A stretch of DNA of 64,000 nucleotides from Siphonodentalium dalli (GCA_032622095.1 CP136066.1:175831164-175895163); one strand, 5' to 3'. Shown: positions 1 to 11,040, counted from the first letter of the stretch. Notes: generated by a model from the letters alone, not told the origin. A program made the numbers and translations.

Positions 1-342
1 GCATGAGCCTGATTGTGTTACAGAAGACAGCACAATGCAACTGGCTAATCACACACAAATGGCATAAACGCTCTTTATTAGTTCCATATAAGGAATTCAC
101 CAACAAAGAACGCTCTTTATGTTAGCCATCATAATATAAACAAACACCAGAAAAGTAACTTTTTATGCTTTTGTTTACATAACAATGGTCAAACATTTGA
201 CAATAACATACTGTTTATGCAATATTTCTTAGTTGTATACGGACAAAGTCTGTCTACATTTTGATGTTCTTTCTGTTTGTGGCGGTTTTTGACGGGTGAA
301 AATATTTTCACAGGATACCCACCGCCAAGGCCAACCGTACCT
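1..342 (-). mobile_element. TTAA-flanked MITE, truncated by the window edge
   Basis: This is the reverse complement of the elements at 22255-22747 and 59506-59999. Shared blocks include the CCACCGCCAAGGCC end, the stretch matching GTTTATGCAATATTTCTTAG, and the CTCTTTATTAGTTCCATAT block. It ends in CCGTACCT followed by TTAA (343-346), after which the 60-bp minisatellite starts at once. No coding capacity is seen. TTAA target duplications are known for the Kolobok and piggyBac superfamilies; the AGG-type terminus favours Kolobok, but this is inference. The other end lies outside the window. Confidence 0.75.
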
Positions 343-346
343 TTAA

Positions 347-1735
347 TAAGAGATAACTCATCACAATTATAATAATGAGAATCAATGAGACCCACACAAT
401 ACTTAATAAGAGATAACTCATCACAATTATAATAATGAGAATCAACGAGACATACACAATACTCAATAAGAGATAACTCATCACAATTATGATAATGGGT
501 ATCAACAAGACCTACACAATACTTAATAAGAGATAACTCATCACAATTATGATAATTAGAATCAATGATACCTACACGATACTTAATAAGAGATAACTCA
601 TCACAATTATGATAATGAGAATCAATGAGACCTACACAATACTTAATAAGAGATAACTCGTCACAATTATAATAATGGGAATCAACAAGACCTACACAAT
701 ACTTAATAAGAGATAACTCATCGCAATTATGATAATGAGAATCAATGAGACCTACATAATACTTAATAAGAGATAACTCGTCACAATTATGATAATGAGA
801 ATCAATGAGACCTACACAATACTTAATAAGAGATAACTCATCACAATTATGATAATGGGAATCAACCAGACCTACACAATACTTAATAGAGGTAACTCGT
901 CACAATTATGATAATGAGAATCAATGAGACCCACACAATACTTAATAAGAGATAACTCATCACAATTATAATAATGGGAATCAACAAGACCTACACAATA
1001 CTTAATAAGAGATATCTCGTCACAATTATGATAATGGGAATCAACCAGACCTACACAATACTTAATAAGAGATAACTCATCACAATTATAATAATGAGAA
1101 TCAATGAGACCCACACAATACTTAATAAGAGATAACTCATCACAATTATAATAATGAGAATCAACGAGACATACACAATACTCAATAAGAGATAACTCAT
1201 CACAATTATGATAATGGGTATCAACAAGACCTACACAATACTTAATAAGAGATAACTCATCACAATTATGATAATTAGAATCAATGATACCTACACGATA
1301 CTTAATAAGAGATAACTCATCACAATTATGATAATGAGAATCAATGAGACTTACACAGTACTAAATAACAGATAACTCATCACAATTATTATAATGAGAA
1401 TCATTGAGACATGCACAATACTTAATAAGAGATAACTCGTCACAATTATGATAATGAGAATCAATGAGTCATACACGATACTTAATAAGAGATAACTAAT
1501 CACACCTGTGATAATGAGAATCAATGAGACCCACAGAATACTTAATAAGAGATAACTCGTCACAATTATAATAATGAGAATCAATGAGACCTATACACAA
1601 TACTTAATAAGAGATAACTCATCACAATTATGATAATGAGAATCAATGAGATCCAAACGATACTCAATAAGAGATAACTCATCACAAGTATGATAATGAG
1701 AATCAATGAGACCTATACACAATACTTAATAAGAG
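347..1735. repeat. 60-bp minisatellite, array 1 (about 23 units)
   Basis: Head-to-tail 60-bp units share the core TTAATAAGAGATAACTCATC, then ACAATTATGATAATGAGAATC and AATGAGACCTACACAATAC. Units differ by scattered substitutions, and one near 880-900 is a base shorter. The same family forms arrays 2 and 3 upstream of the second Mab-21-like gene. A block of at least four unit variants (about 349-600) recurs at about 1067-1320, so the array has higher-order structure. Minus-strand ORFs in it encode a 20-residue repeat but are broken by stops and are not taken as genes. Confidence 0.95.
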
Positions 1736-2227
1736 AGAAGTAAGTAGTAGAACAAAATGGATAAATATGCTTTTCGAAACAACTACTGTCTGATGAAACC
1801 GAAGTAACTAAGGCCCGTTCCAAACGACGGATTTTTGTCGACTCGAATCTAATTGTATTAAATCCGTCGGTGATGCGTCTGCGGTCGATATTGTTACAGA
1901 CGGACGCATCTTTGTCGCGTCGAATCTAATACATCGGTCGATTTATTTAAAGGTGGATTCCCGGTTACCGTCAACAATTGGTCACGCGTAGATATAGAGG
2001 CCTATATATACCGGTATATGTTATACATATATATACTAAAATACAGTATAAATTATGTATATATATATGCGCGACTGCAGCGCGAATATATGTGCTCATG
2101 TATATGAGGATGTATATAGTACATACATATATATAATATACTATAATAGGCGCTACAAATAAATGTTATATCGTGCAACCAATTGCCATCTATATATGTG
2201 TATACCATGCATGTAAATACCGGTATA

Positions 2228-2886
2228 CAAGAATTATTATAAATCAGAGACTACCACCCCCTATCACTTATAATAAGGATTACCGGAATATATTAATTAT
2301 TATAAATGATAGGCTACCACCCTATATCCTTTATAATAAGGAATACCGGTATATATGAATTATTATAATTCATAGGCTACTATCCATATCCCTCATAATA
2401 AGTAATGCTGGTTTATATGAATTATTATAAATCTGAGGCTACCACTCTGCCCCTTATAATAAGGAATACCGGAATATATTAATTATTATAAATCATAGGC
2501 TACCACCCTATATTCTTTATAATAAGGAACACCGTTATCTATGAATATTATAAATCATAGGCTACTATCCCTACCCCTCATAATAAGTAATACCGGTATA
2601 TATAAAGTATTATAAATCATAGGCTACCACTCTGCCCCTTATAATAAGTAATACCGGAATATATGAAGTATTATAAATAAGAGGTTACCACCCATATACC
2701 CCTCATAACAAGTAATGCCGGTATATATGAATTATTATTAATCAGTGGTACCACCCCTACCCCTTATAATAAGTAATATCGGTATAATTATTATACACCA
2801 GGGACTACCACCCCTATCCCTTACAATAAGGAATATCTGTCTATATGAATTATTATAAATCAGTTGCTACAACCCATATCCCTTAT
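2228..2886. repeat. 62-bp minisatellite inside the Harbinger-like element
   Basis: About ten imperfect units of roughly 62 bp contain TTATAATAAGGAATACCGG, then TATATGAATTATTATAAATC and a GGCTACCACCC block. The array resumes for under one unit at 4937-4985, after the palindromic element, showing that the palindrome inserted into it. Each unit offers an ACCGG(T) site, the same hexamer that borders the palindrome. Confidence 0.85.
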
Positions 2887-2892
2887 ACCGGT

Positions 2893-4936
2893 GTAACACG
2901 ATATCTCCCCCCTGGGTATCTTCCCCCGCGGGGGAAGATACCCCGGGGTATCTTCCCCCCCCGCAGGGGAACATGCCCCGGGGTATCTTCCCCCCCATCC
3001 TGGGTATCTCCCCCCCCACTCGTACATTTTTTTTCCCTCACTTATTTTATATTATTATGGTAAGAAATGCCGAGAAAACTATTAATTTTTTTTTTTTTGT
3101 GGTTATTTTGAAGTTTAACTTAACCCAGTAATAGCATAAATATGTCAAAATATTACCTTATGATTCTATTGTTTAATTTGCTTTATATAGTCATGAAATG
3201 GCGAGAAATTAACTTTATATGAGCAAAATTTGATAAAGTAAGAATTTGGGGTGGGGGGGGGGGGGAAGATACCCAGGCCTGAGTATCTCCCCCCCCCCCA
3301 CCCAGCGCCTACATATGACAAAAATTAAACGTATGATTTTATTGCTTAATTTGCTTTATATAGTCATGAAATGGCGAGAAATTAACTTTATATGAGCAAA
3401 ATATGATAGAGTAACAATTTGGGGTGGGGGCGGGAAGATACCCAGGCCTGAGTATATTCCCCCCCCCCCCCCCCACCCCCACCCAGCGCCTACATATGAA
3501 AAAATTAAACGTATGATTTTATTGCTTAATTTGCTTTATATAGTCATGAATTGGCGAGAAATTAACTTTATATGAGCAAAATTTGATAGAGTAAGAATTT
3601 GGGGTGGGAAGATACCCAGGCCTGAGTATCTTCCCCCCCACCCAACACCTACATATGACAAAAATTAAACGTATGATTTTATTGCTTAATTTGCTTTATA
3701 TAGTCATGAAATGGCGAGAAAATAACTTTATATCAGCAAAATTTGATCGAGTAATAATTTGGGGTGGGGGGAGATACCCAAGCCTGAGTATCTCCCCCCC
3801 CCCCACACAGCGCCTACATATGACAAAAATTAAACGTATGATTTTATTGCTTAATTTGCTTTATATAGTCATGAAATGGCGAGAAAATAACTTTATATCA
3901 GCAAAATTTGATCGAGTAATAATTTGGGGTGGGGGGAGATACCCAGGCCTGAGTATCTTCCCCCCCACACAGCGCCTACATATGACAAAAATTAAACGTA
4001 TGATAAAATCATACGTTTAATTTTTGTCTTATGTAGGTGCTGGGTGGGTGGGGGGGGGGAGGGAAGATACTCAGGCCTGGGTATCTCCCCCCCCCCCACC
4101 CCAAATTCTTACTCTAATCAAATTTTGCTCATATAAAGTTAATTTCTCGCCATTTCATGACTATATAAAGCAAATTAAGCAATAAAATCATACGTTTAAT
4201 TTTTGTCATATGTAGGCGCTGGGTGGGGGGGGGGGAAGATACTCAGGCCTGGGTATCTCCCCCCACCCCAAATTCTTACTCTAATCAAATTTTGCTCATA
4301 TAAAGTTAATTTCTCGCCATTTCATGACTATATAAAGCAAATTAAGCAATAAAATCATACGTTTAATTTTGTCATATGTTGGCGCTGGGTGGGGGGGAAG
4401 ATACTCAGGCCTGGGTATCTCCCCCCACCCCATATTCTTACTCTATCAAATTTTGCTCATATAAAGTTAATTTCTCGCCATTTCATAACTATATAAAGCA
4501 AATTAAGCAATAAAATCATATGTTTAATTTTTGTCATATGTAGCCGCTGGGTGGGGGGGGGGAGGAGATACTCAGGCCTGGATATTTCCCCTCCCTCCCT
4601 CCCACCCCAAATTCTTACTCTATTAAATTGTTCTCATATAAAGTTAATTTCTCGCCATTTCATGACAATATAAAGCAAAATAAACGATAAAATCGTAAGG
4701 TAATATTTTGACATATTTATGCTATTGGGTTGTTAAGTTAACTTCAAAATAAAAAAAAATTTTAATTTTTTTTTTAATAGTTTTCTCGGCATTTCTTACC
4801 ATAATAATATATAATAAGTGAGGGAAAAAAAATATATGAGTGGGGGGGAAGATACCCAGGGCGGGGGGGAGATACCCCGGGGTATCTCCCCCCCCCGGGG
4901 GGGGGAAGATACCCAGGGGGGGAGATAAACTGTTAC
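2893..4936. mobile_element. 2-kb palindromic (fold-back) element with G/C-tract hairpins, flanked by ACCGGT
   Basis: Both ends read GTAACA...TATCTCCCC in inverted orientation and both are bordered by ACCGGT (2887-2892, 4937-4942). The arms are inverted copies that meet near 4010 at TATGATAAAATCATA. Each arm has four to five tandem units of about 170 bp: a G-tract, an AGATAC(C/T)CAGGCCTG(A/G)GTATCT palindrome, a C-tract, then AT-rich spacer containing ATGGCGAGAAATTAAC. A smaller relative lies at 17226-17541. No ORF resembles a transposase. Whether ACCGGT is a target duplication or part of the TIR cannot be decided here. Confidence 0.8.
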
Positions 4937-5453
4937 ACCGGTATATATGAATTATTATAAATCATTGATATTATATCCATTATAAGATGTGAGTCAGGGA
5001 CATGCCATGTTCGTTGAGAAATCCAACTGCCATAATAATTAAAATTTTCACAATGTTACCTAAGCAATTTTTATAGATATATCTTTCTTTACAACAAAGA
5101 GAGCGTGCGACAAATGACGTCATGTGGGTATTTCCGCAGATAAGGGGAACTCCCTCATTATTATACCATTATCATATCATTATCATAGCATTTGCATTCG
5201 TTATTCGGAAACTTTCGGCTCTTATCGTCACATGTATTACATTCGAGTCGACAAAAATCCGTCGTTTGAAACCAAGACGGATTTCAGACGCATCACCGAC
5301 GAAGATTCGTCTGAATTGGACGGAGATTCGTCTGTGGTGCGTCTGACACGGATCTAATTGTTTCAAACGTCGCATTTTAGACGCATTTAATACAATTGTG
5401 GGTCTGGTATTAGATTCGAGTCGACAAAAATCCGTCGTTTGGAACGGGCCTAA

Positions 5454-6080
5454 CCAGTACAGCTAGCCACGGGATTTTATAAAGTGTAATGTATATCCAA
5501 CCCCATAAATGTTGATACACAGTCTGCTCCATTCAAACAGGGGGGTAATCAACTGGAAATAGACCACAGTGTTTATATATAGTGATCAGCTGGGAATTGG
5601 ATACGGATACATGATCTTGAACTCATCTCAGCCCAATTTCCATTGATCAACATGCGTGGTATGGACATTCTCAGATATAACAAATATTTTTGGGTGGCTT
5701 AATAGTTTAATTTCTTGAATCAAGAACAAAATAAGTTTACATGGAAGTCCACTTTTGAAAAGATGTCTGTTTTACAGAATCTGATCTTATTGTGCATGAG
5801 AACAGTGAAGTTAACAATAATTTGAAAATGGGGTTATAATTTCCTTTAAATGGTTCTTCAATATCGTGTCACAGTAATCGACAGTACTAAATTAAAAAAA
5901 ACTAAATTAGAGACAGATATTATATATACTGATTATCCCATGCACCCCGAATTACAATAGGCCATCATTAACACCCCGTTAAGTAATCTCCGTTATATTC
6001 ACGAACGCTATATATTCTACCCGTCATATCAAAACCTGATAAAATCCAAATTACATTGTTATATTCATTTCTTATTTTCA
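5454..6080. other. Upstream flank of Mab-21-like gene 1, probable 5' intron
   Basis: Most of this stretch is alignable to 46320-46650 upstream of gene 2 (for example TGAAAATGGGGTTATAATTTCC at 5823 against 46488, and ATTATATATACTGATTATCCC in both). About 200 bp near 5500-5750 has no counterpart there. It ends in a pyrimidine-rich tract and CAG at 6079-6081, so at least its 3' part is likely intronic. No promoter element was identified. Confidence 0.5.
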
Positions 6081-6081
6081 G
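6068..6081 (+). promoter_or_regulatory. Probable 3' splice site upstream of Mab-21-like gene 1
   Basis: The pyrimidine-rich run TTTCTTATTTTCAG is followed by AAAGACGACATG. The same junction occurs upstream of gene 2 at 47446-47457 (ATTTTTGTTTCAG then AAAGACGACATG), and similarity is continuous from there to each start codon. This suggests a non-coding first exon further upstream spliced to a 5'-UTR-plus-CDS exon. No donor was located. Confidence 0.5.
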
Positions 6082-6090
6082 AAAGACGAC

Positions 6091-6147
6091 ATGTTATTTA
6101 TTTCCCACTCACGTGAACTGAACAAAGTCTTGGATGTCCAACATTGA
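6091..6147 (+). CDS. Conserved 18-codon upstream ORF of Mab-21-like gene 1
   Basis: ATG to TGA, encoding an 18-residue peptide MLFISHSRELNKVLDVQH, 68 bases before the main start codon. The paralogue has an ORF of identical length at 47467-47523 with five base differences, no frameshift and mostly mild residue changes. A G at -3 gives the ATG a usable initiation context. If the leader is transcribed it could restrain translation of the main ORF; this is inference, because recent duplication alone could also explain the conservation. Confidence 0.4.
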   Translation: MLFISHSRELNKVLDVQH

Positions 6148-6215
6148 CAAGTGGATTAATAATGGCACCATCTTCTTAAAATGGTTCGTCTGAGTAAGGT
6201 ATCTATTTATTAATT

Positions 6216-8168
6216 ATGGAGTCCTTGTCACGAAGTTATAACCGGATTCTGCTGCAAAGTCATGCCAGTAGAGAAACAACACGTCTGTCGACTGATCGTT
6301 ATCAAGTTACATTAGTAGGGAGCGCCGCGAGCGGAGTTTATATTACAGGAAGCGATCGAGATATTCTGATCGAACCTCGAAACATAATAATAGATGAATC
6401 CAGCTTGAGATACCGACATGACCTCCCATGTTATGTCCGGATATCTACTGAGGGGTTAGCTGGGCTCGTACCAAGCGTTCTCTTGGGTGACGGGGAATAC
6501 GTGCTGGCTGATCCCATCAGAGACATGCGTGAAGAGATCTTTGGAGGAACTATAGAGGCTGATGGATTATCAAAGGTTGGTATGATACTCGAAGGTGGAT
6601 CCATCACAACCGACGTTGTTCCACAACTAAGAATAAGTAGAATACCACAGACAGCACGCTTATTTTCCACACGTGACCGGTCATGGCCATCGGACCACAT
6701 TATATCGCTAATTAGCTCCGGGGAATTCCACCTTGCGGCACGACCTGCTCCATCAGACCCGGACAGTGGGCACGATTTCTGTCTGTCGTTCGCTAAGGCA
6801 GAAGTCGTGCTGTTGAGAACAATGTCAGTTAACCAGATACTCAGTATAAAGCTTTTGAAAGCAATCCGACACGACATTAATTTTGGCCGGGTAGTGTTGA
6901 CGTCCTACCATCTGAAAACGTCAGCTCTCTGGCATTTCGAGCAGACGGACGCTCGATTCTGGGAAAATGACGTATCAGTAGTGGATATATTAAAGAGACT
7001 TGATCAGTATTTAAAAGGAAGATTCCTACCTCATTATTTTGTTCCTGAAATGAACTTGTTGACTGGTGTCTCGGAATCTGATCTTATATATATCCGGATA
7101 CGTCTGTGGTCTCTTCTCGGGTTGTTTATCATCACTGATGATATCGCGGGAATGACACCACACACAAGGCTGAATCTCACATGTTTTATATTTGATAATT
7201 TAAGTAGACAACTCTCTGAAACAAAGCCTGCTATCACGCAGACGGTTCATATGTCTCATATCAGGAACACCATAGAAGCAGCAGAGGTCATGTATGGAAC
7301 CGGCATTCTATCCCATGACATGAAACAACGAGTATCCGCATCTTTATTGGTGAGGTTTTCAATCCATGCAGTCAGTAGCCAGCATATAGACGAAGTTAAA
7401 TCATGTCTGACGTCAGTTAATAAGACGGTTGATCTTTGGATGTATTCTAGACAACATGAATATAGTTCATATGCCGACTTTGTTGCATATATGTCTATAA
7501 TTGTGGATTCAAATAAGGACCCTTTAAAAGATTTCTTCGTGATAACATCGACAGGTAAAAATAAAGGAGGCCGTCGTGCCGCCAGAAGAGCATTACGAAA
7601 ATCAGAAAAAATAATGAATAAATGGTTGGCTTTTGTCGATGATGTCATTACCAAGTTACAATCATACGGGAACATTGTTGCTGATCAAGTGTCACGTGAT
7701 ATCTCACACAAGTCACGTTGTGACAGCCGCATGAGCGGCAATCGATGCGAGGAAAATGTCGACCAACTTTCCTATAAAATTACCAAAGAGTTGCTAACGT
7801 TTGCATTCGATCATATTGGAAAGTTCAGTTATCCTCTCGATAATGACACTTATTCCTTCAGGCCGGAGCCAGTCGGCGACTTCGGTGGAAACATTGTCAT
7901 ATTATATGATGTTATCGAGAGAATGTTCCTCAACGTTGAGTATGCTCTCGTTATGAGCGCTCGGGCCAAGACATCTCGCGGATCATGTGATCAGACGGGA
8001 AGAATAAAGCGAACGATGAATCCTGAGAGTCTAGAATATCGATGTTACTTGGCGTTGTTAGCTTTAATCAGGGTGCTGGGTGAATTCTACATGTTGTGTT
8101 CTGTGTCAAGTGAGCATCACGGATGGAATTACTGGCCGCCACATTCCGCCGAGAGAATTGTTAGGTAA
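6216..8168 (+). CDS. Mab-21 / cGAS-like nucleotidyltransferase, paralogue 1 (650 aa)
   Basis: Probable cytosolic nucleotidyltransferase of the Mab-21/cGAS-like receptor (cGLR) family. Known family members sense nucleic acid or other ligands and make a cyclic dinucleotide, while some Mab-21 proteins are catalytically silent. The NTase signature is visible: LVGSAASG with the Gly-Ser at residues 35-36, the metal-binding pair D47 and D49 in GSDRDI, and a third acidic residue D133 in TTDVVPQLRI. The C-terminal Mab-21 helical half spans about 225-290 with SYHLKTSALWHFE and LPHYFVPEMNLL. Residues 300-650 form a long tail of unknown function with a Lys/Arg-rich patch at 447-462. No cGAS-type zinc-thumb cluster is apparent. 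The start has A at -3 and G at +4. It is one coding exon, about 12 residues shorter near the N terminus than paralogue 2. Family assignment is firm; ligand and product are unknown. Confidence 0.9.
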   Translation: MESLSRSYNRILLQSHASRETTRLSTDRYQVTLVGSAASGVYITGSDRDILIEPRNIIIDESSLRYRHDLPCYVRISTEGLAGLVPSVLLGDGEYVLADPIRDMREEIFGGTIEADGLSKVGMILEGGSITTDVVPQLRISRIPQTARLFSTRDRSWPSDHIISLISSGEFHLAARPAPSDPDSGHDFCLSFAKAEVVLLRTMSVNQILSIKLLKAIRHDINFGRVVLTSYHLKTSALWHFEQTDARFWENDVSVVDILKRLDQYLKGRFLPHYFVPEMNLLTGVSESDLIYIRIRLWSLLGLFIITDDIAGMTPHTRLNLTCFIFDNLSRQLSETKPAITQTVHMSHIRNTIEAAEVMYGTGILSHDMKQRVSASLLVRFSIHAVSSQHIDEVKSCLTSVNKTVDLWMYSRQHEYSSYADFVAYMSIIVDSNKDPLKDFFVITSTGKNKGGRRAARRALRKSEKIMNKWLAFVDDVITKLQSYGNIVADQVSRDISHKSRCDSRMSGNRCEENVDQLSYKITKELLTFAFDHIGKFSYPLDNDTYSFRPEPVGDFGGNIVILYDVIERMFLNVEYALVMSARAKTSRGSCDQTGRIKRTMNPESLEYRCYLALLALIRVLGEFYMLCSVSSEHHGWNYWPPHSAERIVR

Positions 8169-8712
8169 ACTTCTACGCCATTGAAGCTGAATGCGAAACA
8201 TGATCACACATAAACTCGAGGAAGGAACTAACTGTTTTCCAAGGCGACAATGTTTATACCATGCATTTGTCGATGCTGTTTAGAACATACATCATTTTGT
8301 GCAAAAAAATCAAAACAGGCTGTATATAATACAAGTGGATATGCTTCGAGTCAGAACTGTATCTTGTCAAACTCAGTGATTTTGATACTGCCCTCAGATT
8401 TACACCAGATTTGACTACCAACATTCACAGGTACCATAAATGTATATACGATTCACAGACAACCTGAATCGACAGAATCATGATATAGATTACAGAAATC
8501 AATAGAATATAAAGAATATTTTATTTCACCAGAAATTTCTTACTCATAGTATCACCCAATCAACTGGCAGTGTTTTATGTTGGTTCGAGATACCCTGTAA
8601 ATTTAATAAGGGGCATATTTCACCTTATAGAGTAACCATAGTTACCACACACACGCACACGCACACCCACTGCATCGAGTTGGACAACTATATCCATCAA
8701 CAGGTATCAAAG
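8169..8712. other. 3' flank of gene 1, shared with gene 2
   Basis: Similarity to the gene 2 downstream flank (49593-50181) continues through CATTGAAGCTGAATG, CACATAAACTCG, TTGGTTCGA(G/T)ATACCCTG and AGTAACCATAGTTACCACAC. Gene 2's flank is longer through local tandem duplications. No clear AATAAA signal was identified close to the stop codon. A short CA-rich run is at 8647-8668. Confidence 0.6.
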
Positions 8713-9105
8713 ATGGATGGAACTCATGTTCTCACGTTTCATGGTCCGAGAGCAAAAAAATCCTTATCTCGCAATGTGCCTATACGTTTGGCACAACTAT
8801 TGAACAAAACATCATACGATAACCAAACAACGTGCTCCCACTGCCGCGAAACATTCTCCAATCTAGTGTTGCACATGTACAACGACTTTTCCATCTTCGC
8901 TCAGGAAAGACGCAACTCATTCTGGTACTTTGTTATTGCTTGTTATATAATTGATATGTTCAATATTTTGGAAAGATTGAGTGATGAAACGTTTCTTGCG
9001 TACTGTTTTGATGGATGCATAAGCACTGCGGTTAACTTAGTTTGCAACGAAGAACAACTCTTCAGATCCTGCATTCGATTTATCTTCGAATTATGGGCGA
9101 GTTGA
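8713..9105 (+). CDS. Small ORF (130 aa) of uncertain nature, possible LINE C-terminal relic
   Basis: Open from ATG at 8713 (MDGTHVLTFHG) to TGA. Residues about 42-60 carry a Cys-x2-Cys...His arrangement (CSHCRETFSNLVLHMYND), followed by QERRNSFWYF and a final LFRSCIRFIFELW. That order resembles the cysteine-rich end of non-LTR retrotransposon ORF2 proteins, but the match is from memory of the family and is weak. The leader and first codons (AAGATGGATGGAAC) recur twice downstream of gene 2 (ATGs at 50182 and 50342), where reading stops early or diverges, so this may instead be a gene start carried in the duplicated cassette. No recognised domain; function unknown. Confidence 0.35.
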   Translation: MDGTHVLTFHGPRAKKSLSRNVPIRLAQLLNKTSYDNQTTCSHCRETFSNLVLHMYNDFSIFAQERRNSFWYFVIACYIIDMFNILERLSDETFLAYCFDGCISTAVNLVCNEEQLFRSCIRFIFELWAS

Positions 9106-10361
9106 CTCAGTTGAGTATTCTTTCATCTCCCGTCGATACGGTCTGGAGTGAATAGTTAACCTCTACATACACATATTCCGGCTTTCCCCAAGTCACTAAA
9201 TTCCGTTTAATCATTTACGTGATTTCTCAGGAATATAATTATACAGCTTATTACTATGATATAATCTAGAGGGGGGGGGGGTCTGCAAAATAATCTTCCG
9301 TATATAGGGCCGGGGTGGGTGGGTGGTCCAGTGGCCGAAAAAATAGTGCTTGTAAATATTTTCCAAAATGGGTTTTTTTTCAAACAATTTACAAGTACTG
9401 ACCATGTAATGTTGTATATAGGCATGTTAGTACCATGCTTGTTGGTATATGGCTATATATGCAGCTAAACTGACTCTTTAGCCTCAGATTTAGCAACATT
9501 CTGGATTTTACAGGATCCCGGACCACTTCACAGTGGACCACCGTAATATCGTTCAGGAAACTTATGATCAATGGAAGAAATATTTAGTAACAAAATTAAT
9601 ATATTACCCAGTTGTATACCTGAATAAAAGTAATAAAACAAATAAACTGTATCACAAATTGGATACTACATGATGAATATTCAATGATGACTAGATATCA
9701 TTAACCTGATTGTTGCATAACATGCAATTGAAAAGGGTATCTCATAAATTTCTAATGTCTGAAATACTGTCTTGTTCTGGCATGTAATCAAATTAATTCC
9801 TTCTGGTTATTTCTCATATTGAATGATTGCAAGTAATGTTAATTTGCAACAATTATCCAAATAAAACTGAATTGGTTATGATGAATGACCGTTACTGTTT
9901 ACTGCTCAGACAATCCCAACTGAAGGTGACGCTATTCTCATTGAATTTCCGAACTTTATCTTGGAGCTTTACTGCTCAACAAGACTAAACTAAAATACTA
10001 ATTGTATACTGTTATCACTTACAAATAGATGAACTGAAATAATGTGATGCATTCAGATGCATTGAGAAATGACATTCAATTCTTCATTCTGGTCTATCAC
10101 CATTCCAAACCACATCAAAATTCGACAACCGACACTTTACTTATATTGCAAAAACGTTGTACGGACTAAATTTCATAAAGTCGAACAGGGCCCATAACTC
10201 TGGTAGGCATTGATGGTCACAACCCGTGATATTATGCATATTCGTTCCCCATTTCTGGCCCGTCACCATGCCATAGGGCATCAAAATATGACAACCGACT
10301 CTTGAGTTATAATGCAAAATGTTTGTACGGACGGACGGCTCGAAACGACAACTATATACCC
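9106..10361. other. Non-coding stretch with a G-rich tract
   Basis: No supportable gene. A G-run at 9270-9281 is followed by GGCCGGGGTGGGTGGGTGG (9308-9326), resembling the stretch at 23800-23910. At 10150-10340 a fragment with CCATAACTCTGGTAGGCAT and a CGGACGGACGG tail looks like a dispersed retro-repeat. The rest is plain AT-rich DNA. Confidence 0.5.
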
Positions 10362-10690
10362 GCACTGCCAAAAATAATTTCTTAATAAGATAAAATATCT
10401 TGAAACAAGAAAAACTATTTCCTGAAACAGGAAAATAAATCTTATTTTGGGAAATATTCCCCCCAAGTCTGCTACATCAAGAAAATTTAAGAAACTCCCA
10501 CCAGACAAGAGATAGTTTTCTCAAATAAGATAGATTTTAGTCTTGAAACAAGAAACAATTTCCTTACTAAGAAAATGACTTCAAAAATTAAATATATATT
10601 TCTTGTTTCAAGATTTTTTTTCTAAGTTAAGAAATACTTAAAGAAAATATTTCTAAACCAAGAATTAATTGTTATGTAGAAATTACTGCT
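10362..10690. repeat. AAGAAA-rich dispersed repeat, copy 1
   Basis: Begins CACTGCCAAAAATAATTTC and continues with many degenerate TTCTTGAAACAAGAAAA palindromes. The terminus matches, in reverse orientation, the end of the similar stretch 22870-23411 (ATATTTTTGGCAGGGCG). Probably ends of one transposon family; class not determined. Confidence 0.5.
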
Positions 10691-10729
10691 GTATTGGAAT
10701 AACTAAAAGTCCAACGAGAGCAAAATTGT

Positions 10730-11040
10730 GATCAAAATTTTATGGTAAACATTGAAAAAGGTCCAACCAGACCAACCTGTTGATTAAATATTCTGAAAAT
10801 TCATATTCATACTTAAATATTTGAACTACATGTAATACTACAGCTATAGGATTATATAATTGTTGACAAGTCACTCACTGTAACAGTTTTGTTTACATAA
10901 CATTGGAAAAGGTCAAACCTGTTGATTAAATATTCTGAAAATGTTATTCATAGTTAAATATTTGAACTAATAATACAGCTAGAATTATATGTTTGTTGAC
11001 AAATCACTGTAACAGTTTTGTTTACATAACAATAGTTTCA
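10730..11040. repeat. Two tandem copies of a ~155-bp repeat
   Basis: The blocks 10740-10911 and 10912-11035 share CTGTTGATTAAATATTCTGA, AATATTTGAACTA and GTAACAGTTTTGTTTACATA. A third diverged copy is at 19560-19715. Confidence 0.7.

Larger units (their letters stand above)
1812..5450. mobile_element. PIF/Harbinger-like non-autonomous element with 42-bp TIRs
   Basis: Perfect 42-bp terminal inverted repeats begin GGCCCGTTCCAAACGACGG (1812-1853; mirror 5409-5450). They are flanked by the direct 3-bp duplication TAA (1809-1811 and 5451-5453). The paralogous locus near 46315 carries the uninterrupted site CTAACCAG, which confirms an insertion. A TWA target duplication with GGGCC-like termini is typical of PIF/Harbinger. 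Subterminal regions on both sides carry several CGTCTG/CAGACG motifs. No transposase or Myb-like ORF is present; the interior is a 62-bp minisatellite plus a nested 2-kb palindrome. Short ORFs near 5122-5375 are TIR-adjacent shadows. Confidence 0.9.

Noticed and set aside
347-1735. CRISPR-like regular array
   Set aside because: The 60-bp units are contiguous with no constant-repeat/variable-spacer structure, and the context is a eukaryotic genome.
3604-4020. 138-codon ORF in the palindromic element
   Set aside because: It crosses tandem repeat units and the palindrome centre, giving repeated low-information peptide.
5122-5375. Overlapping ORFs near the right end of the Harbinger-like element
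   Set aside because: They run through subterminal CGTCTG repeats and TIR sequence and show no transposase motif.
6431-7675. Minus-strand ORFs of 139-148 codons inside gene 1
   Set aside because: Shadows of the conserved + strand Mab-21-like CDS; the 148-codon ORF is only partly kept in the gene 2 copy.
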